A DNA stretch of 20,857 nucleotides from an uncultured Vogesella sp. (GCA_946479405.1 CAMLGD010000033.1:1-20857), one strand, 5' to 3'; shown: positions 9,321 to 17,385, counted from the stretch's first letter. The notes: generated by a model not told the origin, from the sequence alone. A program made the numbers and translations.

Positions 9321-11357
9321 ATGAAACACGCGATGCGTATCGGCACGCGGCTGGTACTGGCCCAGGTCGTTCTGATGGTGCTGTTGGTGGCGGCCTTCAT
9401 GCTGCCTGCCTACTACTTCTCGCAAAAACTGCTGCAGGCGCGTACCCAGGCAGTGCAGCAGCAGCTGATCAGTCAGTCGGTAAACATGATCGAGGGCTTC
9501 GACGATGCGCTGAAAATTTCCGCAGCACAGTTCGAGCGCATGTATGTGGCCAGTTTTCCGGCCGCCATTACCCTGGTGCCGGGGCAGAAGATGCCGTTGG
9601 AGGGCGCGGGTGAGGTGCCGGTGCTGAAGGCCGGCGACATGGTGCTTAACGGCAATCATGACCTGGCTGGCGAGTTTGCCATTCGCAGCGGCAATGCCGC
9701 CGCGGTGCTGGTACGCGCGGGCGATGACTTTGTGCGTATCTCTACCTCGCTGCTGACAGCTGACGGCAAGCGGGCAGTGGGCAGCAAGCTGGAGCGCGGC
9801 AGCGCTGCCTACGAGCGCCTGCTGAAGGGGATGCCCTATCAGGGCAAGATGGTGCTGTTCGACAAGGAGTACGTGGTCAGCTTCAGCCCAATCAAGGACG
9901 AGCAGGGTCAGGTGGTGGGTGCCACCTCGGTCGCCATTGGCGCCAGCGAAGGCGTGGGCGGCTTGCTGGCACGCCTGACCAAGGTGCGCATCGGCGAATC
10001 CGGCCATATCAATATCGTGGATGTGAACAAGGGCGGCCGGGATTACGGCCGCTTTGTGCTGCATCACAAGCTGTCTGGCCGCAGCGTGGACAAGGATCTG
10101 GATATCAGCGGCCAGCCATACCTGAAGGATTTGCTGGACAGCAAGAGCGGCAGCCTGGCGGTGCAGCTGCCGGGCGAGAATGGCAAGCCGGTGGCGCACA
10201 TGCTTAGCTGGCAGCGGCTGGACGCGTGGGGCTGGCTGATCGTCAGCGACGAGCTGACCAGCGAGCTGCAGCGCGACAACCGTTTGTTGCTGCAGGGGCT
10301 GATTGGCGGCTGCGTGTTGCTGCTGGTGCTGATGTCGCTGGCGCTGTGGGTACTGACCGGCCGGCTGGTCGGCCGCCCGGTGCGCATGCTGGTGCGCTCG
10401 GTGGGCGAGGTGCGCGATAGCCATGACCTGACCCGACGTATTGAAGTGACGCGCCGTGACGAAGTGGGCGAGGTGGCCGACGCCATCAACAGTCTGCTGG
10501 AAAACTTCCGTCACGCGCTAAACCGTACCAGCGAGCATGCCTCCGAGCTGGAGTTGGCCGCACGCGAGCTGGCGGACAAGGCGGCAGCTGCGGCCAGTTC
10601 GTCTGGCGAGCAGCGTGAGAGTGCCACGCTGATGCACGGTTACAGCCAGCAGCTGGGCGGCAGTGTGCATCAGATCGAGCAGGTGGCCGGCGAAGCCAGT
10701 CGTGCCGCCAGCGCGTCCAGCGACGCGGCCACGCAAGGCAGCCGCAGCCTGGTGGCCGCGGTGGAAGAGGTAAACCGCATCTCCGGCACACTGGGTGCTG
10801 CCGCCGGCAGCCTGCATAGCCTGGAAGACAGTGCCAAGCAGATTTCCACCATCATCGGCGTGATTCATGATATCGCCGAGCAGACCAACCTGCTGGCGCT
10901 GAACGCGGCGATCGAAGCCGCGCGGGCCGGTGAATTTGGCCGCGGTTTTGCCGTGGTCGCTGACGAGGTGCGTAAGCTGGCGGAGCGTACCAGCGCGGCC
11001 ACCGGCGAAATTTCCGGCATGATCGGCTCGATGCAGTCGGCGACCGGCTCGGCAGTAGATGCCATGCGCCAGTCGGTAACGTTGGCCGCCAATGGCGCAG
11101 CCATTACCGGGGAGGCGCGCCAGGCCATCGACAGCATTCTGGATGCCTCGCGCGAAACCATGGCCGTGGTGTCGCAGATTCACCAGCGGCTGGTGGAGCA
11201 GCGCACCAGCGTGCAGCAGATTGTTACCCAGGTGGAGCAGGTGGCGAACCTGGCCGGAGTGAGCAACGAGGCGGCCAACCGCTCGGCGGAGACCGCGCAG
11301 CACATGACCGGGCTGGCCAATGCGCTACGCGATGAAGTGAACGTGTTTCGAACCTGA
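9321..11357 (+). CDS. Methyl-accepting chemotaxis protein with periplasmic Cache sensor
   Basis: The protein has 678 residues. Order of parts: membrane helix 1 (about 11-31); a periplasmic domain of some 290 residues with Cache-type features ([29 protein letters not shown], and a closing WGWLIVSDE); membrane helix 2 (about 324-347); a HAMP linker; and a cytoplasmic signalling region. The conserved hairpin tip is [20 protein letters not shown] (about 519-538), followed by [15 protein letters not shown]. The layout fits the Cache_3-Cache_2 fusion receptors of Proteobacteria. The C-terminus (DEVNVFRT) lacks the NWETF-type pentapeptide that tethers CheR/CheB. The ATG at 9321 is chosen over GTG at 9309 because GGAG lies seven bases before it. 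The gene is alone, with no che or fli gene nearby. The ligand cannot be told. Confidence 0.95.
   Translation: MKHAMRIGTRLVLAQVVLMVLLVAAFMLPAYYFSQKLLQARTQAVQQQLISQSVNMIEGFDDALKISAAQFERMYVASFPAAITLVPGQKMPLEGAGEVPVLKAGDMVLNGNHDLAGEFAIRSGNAAAVLVRAGDDFVRISTSLLTADGKRAVGSKLERGSAAYERLLKGMPYQGKMVLFDKEYVVSFSPIKDEQGQVVGATSVAIGASEGVGGLLARLTKVRIGESGHINIVDVNKGGRDYGRFVLHHKLSGRSVDKDLDISGQPYLKDLLDSKSGSLAVQLPGENGKPVAHMLSWQRLDAWGWLIVSDELTSELQRDNRLLLQGLIGGCVLLLVLMSLALWVLTGRLVGRPVRMLVRSVGEVRDSHDLTRRIEVTRRDEVGEVADAINSLLENFRHALNRTSEHASELELAARELADKAAAAASSSGEQRESATLMHGYSQQLGGSVHQIEQVAGEASRAASASSDAATQGSRSLVAAVEEVNRISGTLGAAAGSLHSLEDSAKQISTIIGVIHDIAEQTNLLALNAAIEAARAGEFGRGFAVVADEVRKLAERTSAATGEISGMIGSMQSATGSAVDAMRQSVTLAANGAAITGEARQAIDSILDASRETMAVVSQIHQRLVEQRTSVQQIVTQVEQVANLAGVSNEAANRSAETAQHMTGLANALRDEVNVFRT
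10553..10562 (-). repeat. TGCGGCCAAC word, copy 6 (in chemoreceptor gene)
   Basis: Exact copy; read as TTG-GCC-GCA. Two 9-of-10 matches lie in the same gene at 11081-11089 and 11271-11279. Confidence 0.9.
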
Positions 11358-11366
11358 GTCGCGGTG

Positions 11367-11702
11367 TCATCCCAGCAAAAACGGGCCGACATGGCCCGTT
11401 TTTTGTGCGACGGCGGATGCTCCACCTGCGAAGCTGGCCGTTGCGCGCGTCCACGCTGGCTTGCTGAGCGCCAGCACCGTTACTCGCCAGCCGCGTGCGG
11501 CCCACTCTGGTTGCTCCTGCACCCTCAGGTGTTCAAGGTTGGCCGCAGCTTGCTGCCATACCGAAAGGTAGTCGTCATTGCCCTCTGGAATAAAACCGCC
11601 GATGCGCAGCCTCCGCCCATTAACCCTGTTTGCCGGCAAGCGCCGGCATAGGGCGAGGCCAGTGCGGCGGTAGTCTGTGGGTGCCTTGGCAGACAACAGC
11701 AT
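11367..11702 (-). CDS. Doubtful small open frame between the receptor and the permease gene
   Basis: This 111-codon frame is the only long one in the 348-bp gap. Its middle part (GRRLRIGGFIPEGNDDYLSV, then WQQAAANLEHL and EWAARGWRVTVLAL) has a protein-like composition and holds a copy of the dispersed 10-mer in the same Ala-Ala-Asn frame seen in real genes here. Against it: no Shine-Dalgarno, no family recognised, and its last codons run through the receptor terminator hairpin. It may be a small real gene with another start, a remnant of a longer gene, or chance. It follows the permease gene in the same direction, 3 bp beyond its stop. Confidence 0.25.
   Translation of the reverse strand: MLLSAKAPTDYRRTGLALCRRLPANRVNGRRLRIGGFIPEGNDDYLSVWQQAAANLEHLRVQEQPEWAARGWRVTVLALSKPAWTRATASFAGGASAVAQKTGHVGPFLLG
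11377..11404. terminator. Terminator after the chemoreceptor gene
   Basis: AAAACGGGCC (11377-11386), loop GACAT, and GGCCCGTTTT (11392-11401) are followed by further T residues to 11404. It lies 20 bp past the receptor stop. The symmetrical A/T flanks mean it could also work on the minus strand. Confidence 0.9.
11538..11547 (-). repeat. TGCGGCCAAC word, copy 7 (gap after chemoreceptor gene)
   Basis: Exact copy in the 348-bp gap; if the doubtful frame there is real it reads Ala-Ala-Asn. Confidence 0.9.
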
Positions 11703-11705
11703 GCA

Positions 11706-12464
11706 TTACACCGCCACCGTGTGCGGAGCCAGCCAGATCGCCAGCCACTCGAACAGTTGATCGGCTACCACGGCCAGCAGTGCGACCAGCACTGCCCCCT
11801 GGATCACGTAGGCGGTATTGAAACCGCTAAGGCCGACAATGATGGGCAGACCCAACGTCTTGGCGCCGACGGTGGAGGCGATGGCAGCAGTGCCGATATT
11901 GATTACCACTGAGGTGCGGATACCGGCCAGGATGACCGGTGCGGCCAACGGTAGCTCTACCTGGCGCAGGGTCTGCGCCGGTGTCATGCCCATGCCCAGC
12001 GCTACTTCACGCAGGTGGGCGGGGATGGCGTCCAGCCCGCTGAGTGTGCCGTGCGCGACCGGCAGCAGGCCGTACAGCACCAGTGCGATCAGCGCTGGCC
12101 ACTCACCAAAGCCGATCAGCGGTGCCGCGACGGCCAGCACGGCGACTGGCGGCAACGACTGGCTGATGGCAATGACGGTTTCGAATAATGGGCGCAGATC
12201 GCGCCAGGCGGTGCGCGATACCAGCAGGCCGGCCCCGGCGCCCAGTAGCACGGCGATGCCACTGGAGGCCAGCACAATGCCCAGATGTGCCAGCACCAGA
12301 GTGCCGAAATCTTCCTGCACATACAGCGGGCGATCCAGCTCGGGAAACAGCCAGGCAAACAGGGGCGAGGCGTAGGGTAGCAGCAACAGCGTGGCCAGCA
12401 GCAGGCCGCTGGTCAGTAGCAGGGCCGGGCGGGCCAGCAGCGCGCGCAGCAGGGGGAGCATCAT
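11706..12464 (-). CDS. yehW: Osmoprotectant-type ABC transporter permease (YehW-like)
   Basis: The protein has 252 residues (E. coli YehW 243) and is a five- to six-helix inner-membrane permease of the OpuCB/ProW type. The coupling-loop segment [20 protein letters not shown] is the conserved contact with the ATPase. It is preceded by [19 protein letters not shown] and followed by [20 protein letters not shown], both typical of betaine/choline/carnitine permeases. The ATG at 12462-12464 overlaps the stop of the ATPase gene (ATGA), so translation is probably coupled. It is the last gene of the importer operon. Membership of the osmoprotectant family is clear; the exact solute is not. Confidence 0.9.
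   Translation of the reverse strand: MMLPLLRALLARPALLLTSGLLLATLLLLPYASPLFAWLFPELDRPLYVQEDFGTLVLAHLGIVLASSGIAVLLGAGAGLLVSRTAWRDLRPLFETVIAISQSLPPVAVLAVAAPLIGFGEWPALIALVLYGLLPVAHGTLSGLDAIPAHLREVALGMGMTPAQTLRQVELPLAAPVILAGIRTSVVINIGTAAIASTVGAKTLGLPIIVGLSGFNTAYVIQGAVLVALLAVVADQLFEWLAIWLAPHTVAV
11940..11949 (+). repeat. TGCGGCCAAC word, copy 8 (in yehW-like gene)
   Basis: Exact copy; read as TTG-GCC-GCA in ELPLAAPVI. Confidence 0.9.
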
Positions 12465-13396
12465 GATGCCTTGCCGTCCAGCAGGTCGCAGAACAGCAGG
12501 GCGCCGGCATGCTGGCCTTGTTCGTTGACCACCGGCAGACGGTCCACCCGGCGGCTGACAAATTGCGACAGTGCCTCGCGCAGTGTGCAGTCGCTGCGGA
12601 TCGGTTCGCCCTCGGCGCGGGCGGCGGGCTGCATCCGGCTGGCGACGGTTATCAGCCCCAGTAGGCGCACGCCGGCATCGCTCTGGCCGACAAAATCGCG
12701 CACAAAATCATTGGCTGGTTGCAGCAGAAAACTTTCCGGCTTGCCCTGCTGCACGATGCGCCCCTTGTCCATCAGCACAATGTGCTGCCCCAGCTGTAGT
12801 GCTTCGTCGATGTCGTGGGTGACCAGCACGATGGTCTTGCCGGACAGCTTCTGAATGCGGGCCAGCTCTTGCTGCAGGCTGGCGCGGGTTACCGGGTCCA
12901 GTGCGCCGAATGGTTCGTCCATCAACAGCACCTCCGGGTCAGCGGCCAGTGCACGCGCCACCCCCACCCGCTGCTGTTGCCCTCCGGACAACTGGTGCGG
13001 GTAACGCTGGCGGAAGGTTTCCGCAGGCAGGTGCAGCAGCTCCAGCAGCTCGGTAACGCGGTTGCGGATGCGTATCGTCGGCCATTTGAGCAGTGTCGGT
13101 ACGGCGGCAATGTTCTGTTCCACTGTCCAGTGCGGAAACAGGCCGACCGACTGGATGGCGTAGCCGATACGGCGGCGCAGGACTTCCGGTGCCTGCTGGC
13201 GGATGTCCTCGCCGGCCAGGTGGATGCTGCCGCTGTCTGGCTCAACCAGCCGGTTAATCATCTTTAGTGTGGTGGATTTGCCGGAGCCGGAAGTGCCGAT
13301 GAGCACTGTCAGCTCACCGGTAGCAATCTGCAGCGACAGTCCGTCCACGGCATTGCTGTGCTGGTAGCGTTTGCTGACGTTAGAAATGTCGATCAT
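12461..13396 (-). CDS. yehX: Osmoprotectant-type ABC transporter ATPase with CBS domain (YehX-like)
   Basis: The protein has 311 residues (E. coli YehX 308). It energises the importer from the cytoplasmic side. Walker A is GTSGSGKST (34-42), the Q-loop glutamine is at 82, the signature LSGGQ is at 136-140, Walker B LLMDEP is at 157-162 and the switch histidine is H194. After about residue 240 comes one CBS-like segment ([19 protein letters not shown] then [11 protein letters not shown]), as in ionic-strength-sensing OpuA/OpuC ATPases. The frame opens at 13441, but the ATG at 13394-13396 gives the family start [11 protein letters not shown] and has AGGA upstream. It overlaps the preceding permease gene by 17 bp and the following one by 4 bp. 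Confidence 0.93.
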   Translation of the reverse strand: MIDISNVSKRYQHSNAVDGLSLQIATGELTVLIGTSGSGKSTTLKMINRLVEPDSGSIHLAGEDIRQQAPEVLRRRIGYAIQSVGLFPHWTVEQNIAAVPTLLKWPTIRIRNRVTELLELLHLPAETFRQRYPHQLSGGQQQRVGVARALAADPEVLLMDEPFGALDPVTRASLQQELARIQKLSGKTIVLVTHDIDEALQLGQHIVLMDKGRIVQQGKPESFLLQPANDFVRDFVGQSDAGVRLLGLITVASRMQPAARAEGEPIRSDCTLREALSQFVSRRVDRLPVVNEQGQHAGALLFCDLLDGKAS

Positions 13397-14564
13397 GGTT
13401 TTTCCTGTCAAACCAGGCAATGGCCAGTTTGAAACCGGCATCCACGGCGATGGCGAGTGCCACTACTGGCAACACACCCAGTAGTACCTGGTCCAGCGCG
13501 CTGCCGGACAGGCCCTGGAACATGATGGCGCCAAAGCCGCCAGCACCGATCAGCGCGGCAACGACGGCCAGGCCCACGGCCTGAACGGCGGTAATGCGCA
13601 CGCCGCCGATGAACACCGGCAGAGCCAGGGGCAGCTCTACGCGCAGAAAAATCTGCCAGCCGGTCATGCCGATGCCACGGGCGGCATCGCGCACTTCGGT
13701 GGGGATCTGCTGCAGCCCGGCATAGGTACCGCGCGCCAGTGGCAGCAAGGAATACAAGGTAAGGGCGACGATTGCCGGCAGCATGCCGACGCCGGCGATG
13801 CCGCTGCCCGGCAGCTGTTTGCCCAGCCAGGCCAGTGGCCCGATCAACAGGCCAAACAAGGCAATGGATGGGGTAGTCTGTACGATATTGAGCGCAGGAA
13901 ACACCCCGTTGCACAGGCGGGGCAGCCGAAAGGCAAGCAGGCCCAGTGCGGTGCCCAGCAACAGCGCCGGCAGTAGCGAGAGCACGACCAGCTGCACATG
14001 CTGCTGTAGTGCGCTGTCGAAGCTATCGCGGAAATTGTTGTACTCGCGCAGCAGCGACAGCTGATCCAGTTGCCCGCTGGCCAGTAGCAGGCTGACGGGC
14101 AGCAGCGCGGCCAGGCTCAGTAGCGTCTGGCGCTGGGTGCTTAGACCGAGGCGGCGGCAGCTTTCCATGTAGAACAGCAGGCTGGCCAGCAGCAGCAACC
14201 AGAAGCCGCCGCCAAAGGAGATGCGCGCCAGTGATTCGGCGTCGCCATCCAGCAGTCGGGCGCTACTGCCTGCCAGCCACGGCAGGGTATTGCCCAGCAG
14301 GATGGTGGCCAGCAGCCGGGTCCAGTGCCAGGGTTGATTGTCCGGCAGCCATGGCGATGCCAGCAGTGCGCCGAGCGGTGGCAGTAGTAGCCAGGGCAAG
14401 TGCCCGGGCAAGGTGGTTAGCGCAATGCCGTGCCCGGTAAGCAGGCGGTTGGCCGCATGCGTGAGAAACGGCAGCGCGCAGCCGCCCAGCAGTAGCAGCG
14501 CCAGCAGTAGCCAGACCCGGTCGGGTCCGGCTGCATGGCTGTTGCGTGCCGGTGTCGCACTCAC
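13380..14564 (-). CDS. yehY: Osmoprotectant-type ABC transporter permease, long form (YehY-like)
   Basis: The protein has 394 residues (E. coli YehY 385). The N-terminal half (about 1-170) adds four hydrophobic segments not found in the short partner permease, for example RVWLLLALLLLGGCALPFL and FGGGFWLLLLASLLFYM. The C-terminal half is the normal permease domain with ALNIVQTTPSIALFGLLIGP and the coupling loop DAARGIGMTGWQIFLRVELP. The start codon is GTG (14562-14564), sharing GTGA with the stop of the binding-protein gene, which implies coupled translation. The split long/short permease pair is characteristic of the YehYXW-OsmF system. The substrate in this organism is unknown; glycine betaine is taken up with low affinity by the E. 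coli system. Confidence 0.92.
   Translation of the reverse strand: MSATPARNSHAAGPDRVWLLLALLLLGGCALPFLTHAANRLLTGHGIALTTLPGHLPWLLLPPLGALLASPWLPDNQPWHWTRLLATILLGNTLPWLAGSSARLLDGDAESLARISFGGGFWLLLLASLLFYMESCRRLGLSTQRQTLLSLAALLPVSLLLASGQLDQLSLLREYNNFRDSFDSALQQHVQLVVLSLLPALLLGTALGLLAFRLPRLCNGVFPALNIVQTTPSIALFGLLIGPLAWLGKQLPGSGIAGVGMLPAIVALTLYSLLPLARGTYAGLQQIPTEVRDAARGIGMTGWQIFLRVELPLALPVFIGGVRITAVQAVGLAVVAALIGAGGFGAIMFQGLSGSALDQVLLGVLPVVALAIAVDAGFKLAIAWFDRKNHDRHF
14448..14457 (-). repeat. TGCGGCCAAC word, copy 9 (in yehY-like gene)
   Basis: Exact copy; read as GCG-GCC-AAC in THAANRLL. Confidence 0.9.
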
Positions 14565-15481
14565 TTGATGAGGCCCTTGCTCTTCAGGTAGCCGGCGGCA
14601 ACTTTACGGGCATCCTTACCTTCGATGGCGATGCTGGCGTTGAGCTGTTGCAGCGTGGCGCTACTCAGAGAACGGAACACCGGGGCGAGTAGCTGGGCGA
14701 TGCGTGGCTGCTTGGCCAGTGCATCGGCGCGGATGATGGGCGCCGGGGCGTAGATGGGCTGCACGCCTTTCACGTCGTCCAGTGTGACCAGTCCCAGTGC
14801 CGCTACCGGGCCGTCGGTGCCATAAGCCATGGCGGCGTTTACGCCGGAAGTCTGCTCGGCGGCAGTCTTGATGGTAACGGCGGTATCGCCACCAGCCAGC
14901 GTCAGCAGTTGATCCTGCTTGAGCTTGAAGCCATAAGCGTCCTGGAAGGCCGGTAGCGCATCCGGCCGCTCGATGAACTCGGCCGAGGCAGCTAGCTTGA
15001 AGCTGCCGCCCCTATTGATGTAACGACCAAGGTCGCTCAGTGTTTTCAACTTATTGGCGCTGGCCACGTCCTTGCGGATGGCGATCGCCCAGGTGTTGTT
15101 GGCCGGTGCGGGTGTCAGCCAGATCAGCTGATTTTTCTCCTTATCCAGTTTTTTCACCAGCTGATAGCCGGCCTCTGCGTTTTTCCAGGCTGGGTTCTTT
15201 TCGTCGGCAAAAAAGAACGCGCCGTTGCCGGTGTACTCGGGGTAGATGTCGATTTCACCCGCGGTAATGGCGCCGCGTACGACCTTGGTGTTGCCCAGCG
15301 AAACCTTGTTGGTGGTTTTGATGCCGTTGGCTTCCAGTACTTGCACGATGATATTGCCCAGTAGTGCGCCTTCGGTATCGATTTTCGAGCCAACGCGGAT
15401 GTTGTCCGCGGCAAAGGTGGTGGCGTTCCCCACGCTCAACAGGGTGAGTAGCGACAGTGACAGCAGGCTGTGTTTGTTCAT
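14561..15481 (-). CDS. osmF: Osmoprotectant ABC transporter substrate-binding protein (OsmF/YehZ-like)
   Basis: The protein has 306 residues (E. coli OsmF 305). A signal peptide (MNKHSLLSLSLLTLLSVG, cleavage probably after TTFA around residue 25) exports it to the periplasm. The mature part starts DNIRVGSKIDTEGALLGNII and carries EIDIYPEYTGNGAFFF and the TSGVNAAMAYGTDGPVAALG region, all typical of the OpuAC/glycine-betaine-binding family. It delivers solute to the two permeases. It is the first gene of a four-gene operon in the E. coli order osmF-yehY-yehX-yehW. The ATG at 15479-15481 has GAGGA at a good distance. The family is certain; the ligand is inferred only from homology. Confidence 0.93.
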   Translation of the reverse strand: MNKHSLLSLSLLTLLSVGNATTFAADNIRVGSKIDTEGALLGNIIVQVLEANGIKTTNKVSLGNTKVVRGAITAGEIDIYPEYTGNGAFFFADEKNPAWKNAEAGYQLVKKLDKEKNQLIWLTPAPANNTWAIAIRKDVASANKLKTLSDLGRYINRGGSFKLAASAEFIERPDALPAFQDAYGFKLKQDQLLTLAGGDTAVTIKTAAEQTSGVNAAMAYGTDGPVAALGLVTLDDVKGVQPIYAPAPIIRADALAKQPRIAQLLAPVFRSLSSATLQQLNASIAIEGKDARKVAAGYLKSKGLIK

Positions 15482-15583
15482 GGTGTGTCCTCGGGCAGGT
15501 GTTGGGCTTGCTCAGGCAAAAGGATGGCATTCGCTGATCACTGGCTGGCGTCGATGTCTCTAGGGAAGGCCGGCGCACTACTG

Positions 15584-15611
15584 TAGATAGAGTTTCGCGC
15601 CGGGCCAGAAA
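15584..15611 (-). promoter_or_regulatory. Weak candidate promoter of the importer operon
   Basis: On the minus strand TTTCTG (15606-15611), a 16-bp spacer and TATCTA (15584-15589) could drive the operon from about 100 bp before its start codon. The -35 is poor. A GTTTC-N11-GAAAC inverted repeat overlaps the spacer. Confidence 0.25.
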
Positions 15612-15699
15612 CAGCCGGCGCAGGCGGTGCCAGGCGACGACCGGATGTTGGTGGAGAACCAAGTGGTAGTTTAGGTTCAGGAATAGCAGGCGCCAAGGT

Positions 15700-15713
15700 A
15701 ACGAGGCCTCGTT
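15700..15713. promoter_or_regulatory. 14-bp perfect palindrome (possible operator)
   Basis: AACGAGGCCTCGTT is perfectly symmetrical and sits between the divergent importer and kfrA-like genes. Its symmetry suits a dimeric regulator, but no known consensus is matched. Confidence 0.3.
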
Positions 15714-15785
15714 GATCGTGGGCAGTCGGTTTGGACTGCGCTGCTGCTGGACTGAATAATTCCTCATATGGTTACCAGATTTGTG

Positions 15786-15815
15786 AATTAAATAATGTAA
15801 TACGTAATAAATTAC
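15786..15815. repeat. AT-rich GTAAT/ATTAC repeat block before the kfrA-like gene
   Basis: The words GTAAT (15797-15801 and 15804-15808) and ATTAC (15811-15815), with the palindrome TACGTA (15801-15806), lie just upstream of the -10 of the kfrA-like gene. Plasmid KfrA proteins bind AT-rich operators at their own promoter, so this may be an autoregulatory site. That role is inferred only from position and family. Confidence 0.4.
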
Positions 15816-15828
15816 CTGGATGCCAGCT

Positions 15829-15836
15829 GTTACAAT
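15829..15836 (+). promoter_or_regulatory. Extended -10 element of the kfrA-like gene
   Basis: TGTTACAAT (15828-15836) matches an extended -10 (TGN-TATAAT with one change). No good -35 is present, as is usual for extended -10 promoters. The transcript would start inside or just after the 10-mer at 15836-15845 and have a very short leader. Confidence 0.45.
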
Positions 15837-15845
15837 GCGGCCAAC
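15836..15845 (+). repeat. TGCGGCCAAC word, copy 10 (before kfrA-like gene)
   Basis: Exact non-coding copy squeezed between the extended -10 (ends 15836) and the Shine-Dalgarno (starts 15846). Confidence 0.9.
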
Positions 15846-15855
15846 AGGAGGATGT

Positions 15856-16920
15856 ATGGATATTTATGCGCGCATTCGGCAGGTGGCATTCGAGCTGGTG
15901 GCTGAGGGAGTGTGGCCGACTGTGGTAGAGGTGCGAACCCGTCTGGGCACCGGCTCCAACACCACCATCAACAACACGCTAAAACAGTGGCGACAGGAGT
16001 TTCTGGCACGTATGGCCAGCAATGTGCGGCGTCCTGACTGGCCGGCGGGTCTGGCCGAGGCGGTGGATCAGCTATGGCAGCGCGCCTGCGACCAGGCCGA
16101 AGCTCATCTGGAAAGCCTGCGCGAAGAGGCGAGGGCAGAAGTAGCGCGACTGGTGACGGAACTGGCAGAGCAGCATCGGCAACTGGATGTGCGCGGCGCG
16201 GAGCTGACGACACTGGCGCAGGCGCACGAGCAACTCAAGGCGCAGCATCGGCAGCTACAACTACAGCACGCTGAAGATAGCCGCCACCGTGCGGTGCTGG
16301 AGGAAAGTCTGGCCGGCCTGAATGCCTCGCTGGACGAAGCGCGCAATCAATTGGTGGCGGCGCAGAAGGATGCCGATGCGCGCGTGCTGGTGCTGGAGCA
16401 GCGTCACGATGAACGCTTGCAGCAAGCGGCGCAAGAAGCCGAACGGCGTGAAGCGCTGGCGTACGAGCGTTTTGAGGGCATGCGGGTACACCTCTATCAG
16501 CAAGTAGAAGAAGAGCGTGCGGCAATGAAGCAGCAGCTGGAGCAGCTGCGGCACCAGCTACAGCAACGGACGCAAGAGCTGGAGTCGACGCGGCAGCTGC
16601 AGCGCCAGCAGATGGCAGACGCTGCCCGCGAGCAGGGCAGACTGCAGGCGCAATGCGAGGCCGCGCAGCAGCGGACGCTTACGCTGGAAGGTGAAGTTGC
16701 TGCCGCGCGTCTGGCTGAGACGCAGCAACAGCAGCAGCTATTGCAGTTGAGTAACGAACTTGGTGCGCTGGGTGCGCATCGGCAATTGCTATCGCGCCAG
16801 CTGCCGGAATTGCTGCACTGGCTGCAGCAGGAGCGGGAGACATTGCAAACGTCGGCCGCAGCGGATTATGCCGCAGCCCTGCGGCAGCGGTTTGCCGGCC
16901 TACTGGAACAGACGGCCTAA
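15856..16920 (+). CDS. KfrA-like DNA-binding coiled-coil protein
   Basis: The protein has 354 residues. The N-terminal 100 or so (MDIYARIRQVAFELVAEGVW, then PTVVEVRTRLGTGSNTTINN, TLKQWR) match the KfrA_N DNA-binding domain first described on plasmids, with a helix-turn-helix-like PTVVEVR..GTGSNTTI core. The remainder (about 75-325) is an almost unbroken Gln/Glu/Ala/Leu-rich coiled coil without any membrane segment. KfrA proteins of broad-host-range plasmids form filament-like assemblies and repress their own genes; chromosomal relatives are uncharacterised as far as I know. The ATG at 15856 with AGGAGG at 15846-15851 is chosen over the in-frame ATG at 15820. Its last 21 bp overlap the end of msrC on the other strand. 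No partition or replication gene is nearby. Confidence 0.85.
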   Translation: MDIYARIRQVAFELVAEGVWPTVVEVRTRLGTGSNTTINNTLKQWRQEFLARMASNVRRPDWPAGLAEAVDQLWQRACDQAEAHLESLREEARAEVARLVTELAEQHRQLDVRGAELTTLAQAHEQLKAQHRQLQLQHAEDSRHRAVLEESLAGLNASLDEARNQLVAAQKDADARVLVLEQRHDERLQQAAQEAERREALAYERFEGMRVHLYQQVEEERAAMKQQLEQLRHQLQQRTQELESTRQLQRQQMADAAREQGRLQAQCEAAQQRTLTLEGEVAAARLAETQQQQQLLQLSNELGALGAHRQLLSRQLPELLHWLQQERETLQTSAAADYAAALRQRFAGLLEQTA

Positions 16921-17385
16921 GCGGGCACAAATTTGCTCCAGATAGTCGCGATCGGTAGCGTCGAAGCTGGCCAGCTCGATCGAGTCAACATCCAGCACGG
17001 CGCGTACCGTGCCGTGCTGATCAAATACCGGCACCACAATCTCGGAGCGGGAGAGCGACGAGCAGGCAATATGCCCCGGGAAGGCATCGACATCCGGCAC
17101 CACCAGGCTCTGCGCCTGCGCCCAGGCACTACCGCAGACACCCTTGCCCTTGCGGATGCGGGTGCAGGCGATTGGGCCTTGGAATGGCCCCAGTACCAGC
17201 TGTTCGTCTTTCACCAGATAAAAACCAGTCCACAGCCAGCCAAAAGTGTGGTGGATGGCAGCGCAGGTATTGGCCATGGCGGCGATCAGGTCGTCTTCGC
17301 TGTCGATCAGCGCCTGCGCCTGTGGCAGTAGGGTCTGGTAACGTTCCTGCTTGCTGCTGCCGTCAATGATCAGGTTCTCGGCCAC
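16900..17385 (-). CDS. msrC: Free methionine-(R)-sulfoxide reductase (GAF domain)
   Basis: The protein has 161 residues and consists of one GAF domain. It reduces free L-methionine-(R)-sulfoxide in the cytoplasm. Cysteines 74, 84 and 108 (in PIACTRIRKGKGVCGSAW and HIACSSLSRSE) have the same spacing as the catalytic and resolving Cys84/94/118 of E. coli fRMsr, offset by ten. DGTVRAVLDVDS-like substrate-pocket sequence (HGTVRAVLDVDSIELASFD) is also present. The start is GTG (17383-17385) with AAAGGA a few bases upstream. It converges on the kfrA-like gene and overlaps its end by 21 bp, with no hairpin terminator visible at the junction. Confidence 0.93.
   Translation of the reverse strand: MAENLIIDGSSKQERYQTLLPQAQALIDSEDDLIAAMANTCAAIHHTFGWLWTGFYLVKDEQLVLGPFQGPIACTRIRKGKGVCGSAWAQAQSLVVPDVDAFPGHIACSSLSRSEIVVPVFDQHGTVRAVLDVDSIELASFDATDRDYLEQICARLGRLFQ

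Larger units (their letters stand above)
15482..15855. other. Divergent intergenic region between the importer operon and the kfrA-like gene
   Basis: This 374-bp stretch has no recognisable gene. The importer side is GC-rich. The kfrA-like side (about 15755-15835) is strongly AT-rich. It contains a 14-bp palindrome, an AT-rich repeat block, an extended -10 and one copy of the dispersed 10-mer, listed separately. Confidence 0.5.

Noticed and set aside
9264..10514. 416-codon minus-strand open frame
   Set aside because: Shadow of the chemoreceptor gene; His/Gln-rich translation with no domain.
11634..11655. GCCGGC inverted repeat as terminator of the importer operon
   Set aside because: The stem is only 6-7 bp and is not followed by a U-run on either strand.
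15584..15606. GC-rich GGCCGGCGC/GCGCCGGGCC pair as an RNA structure
   Set aside because: The pairing needs a bulge and overlaps only a weak promoter candidate; GC-rich sequence makes such pairs common.
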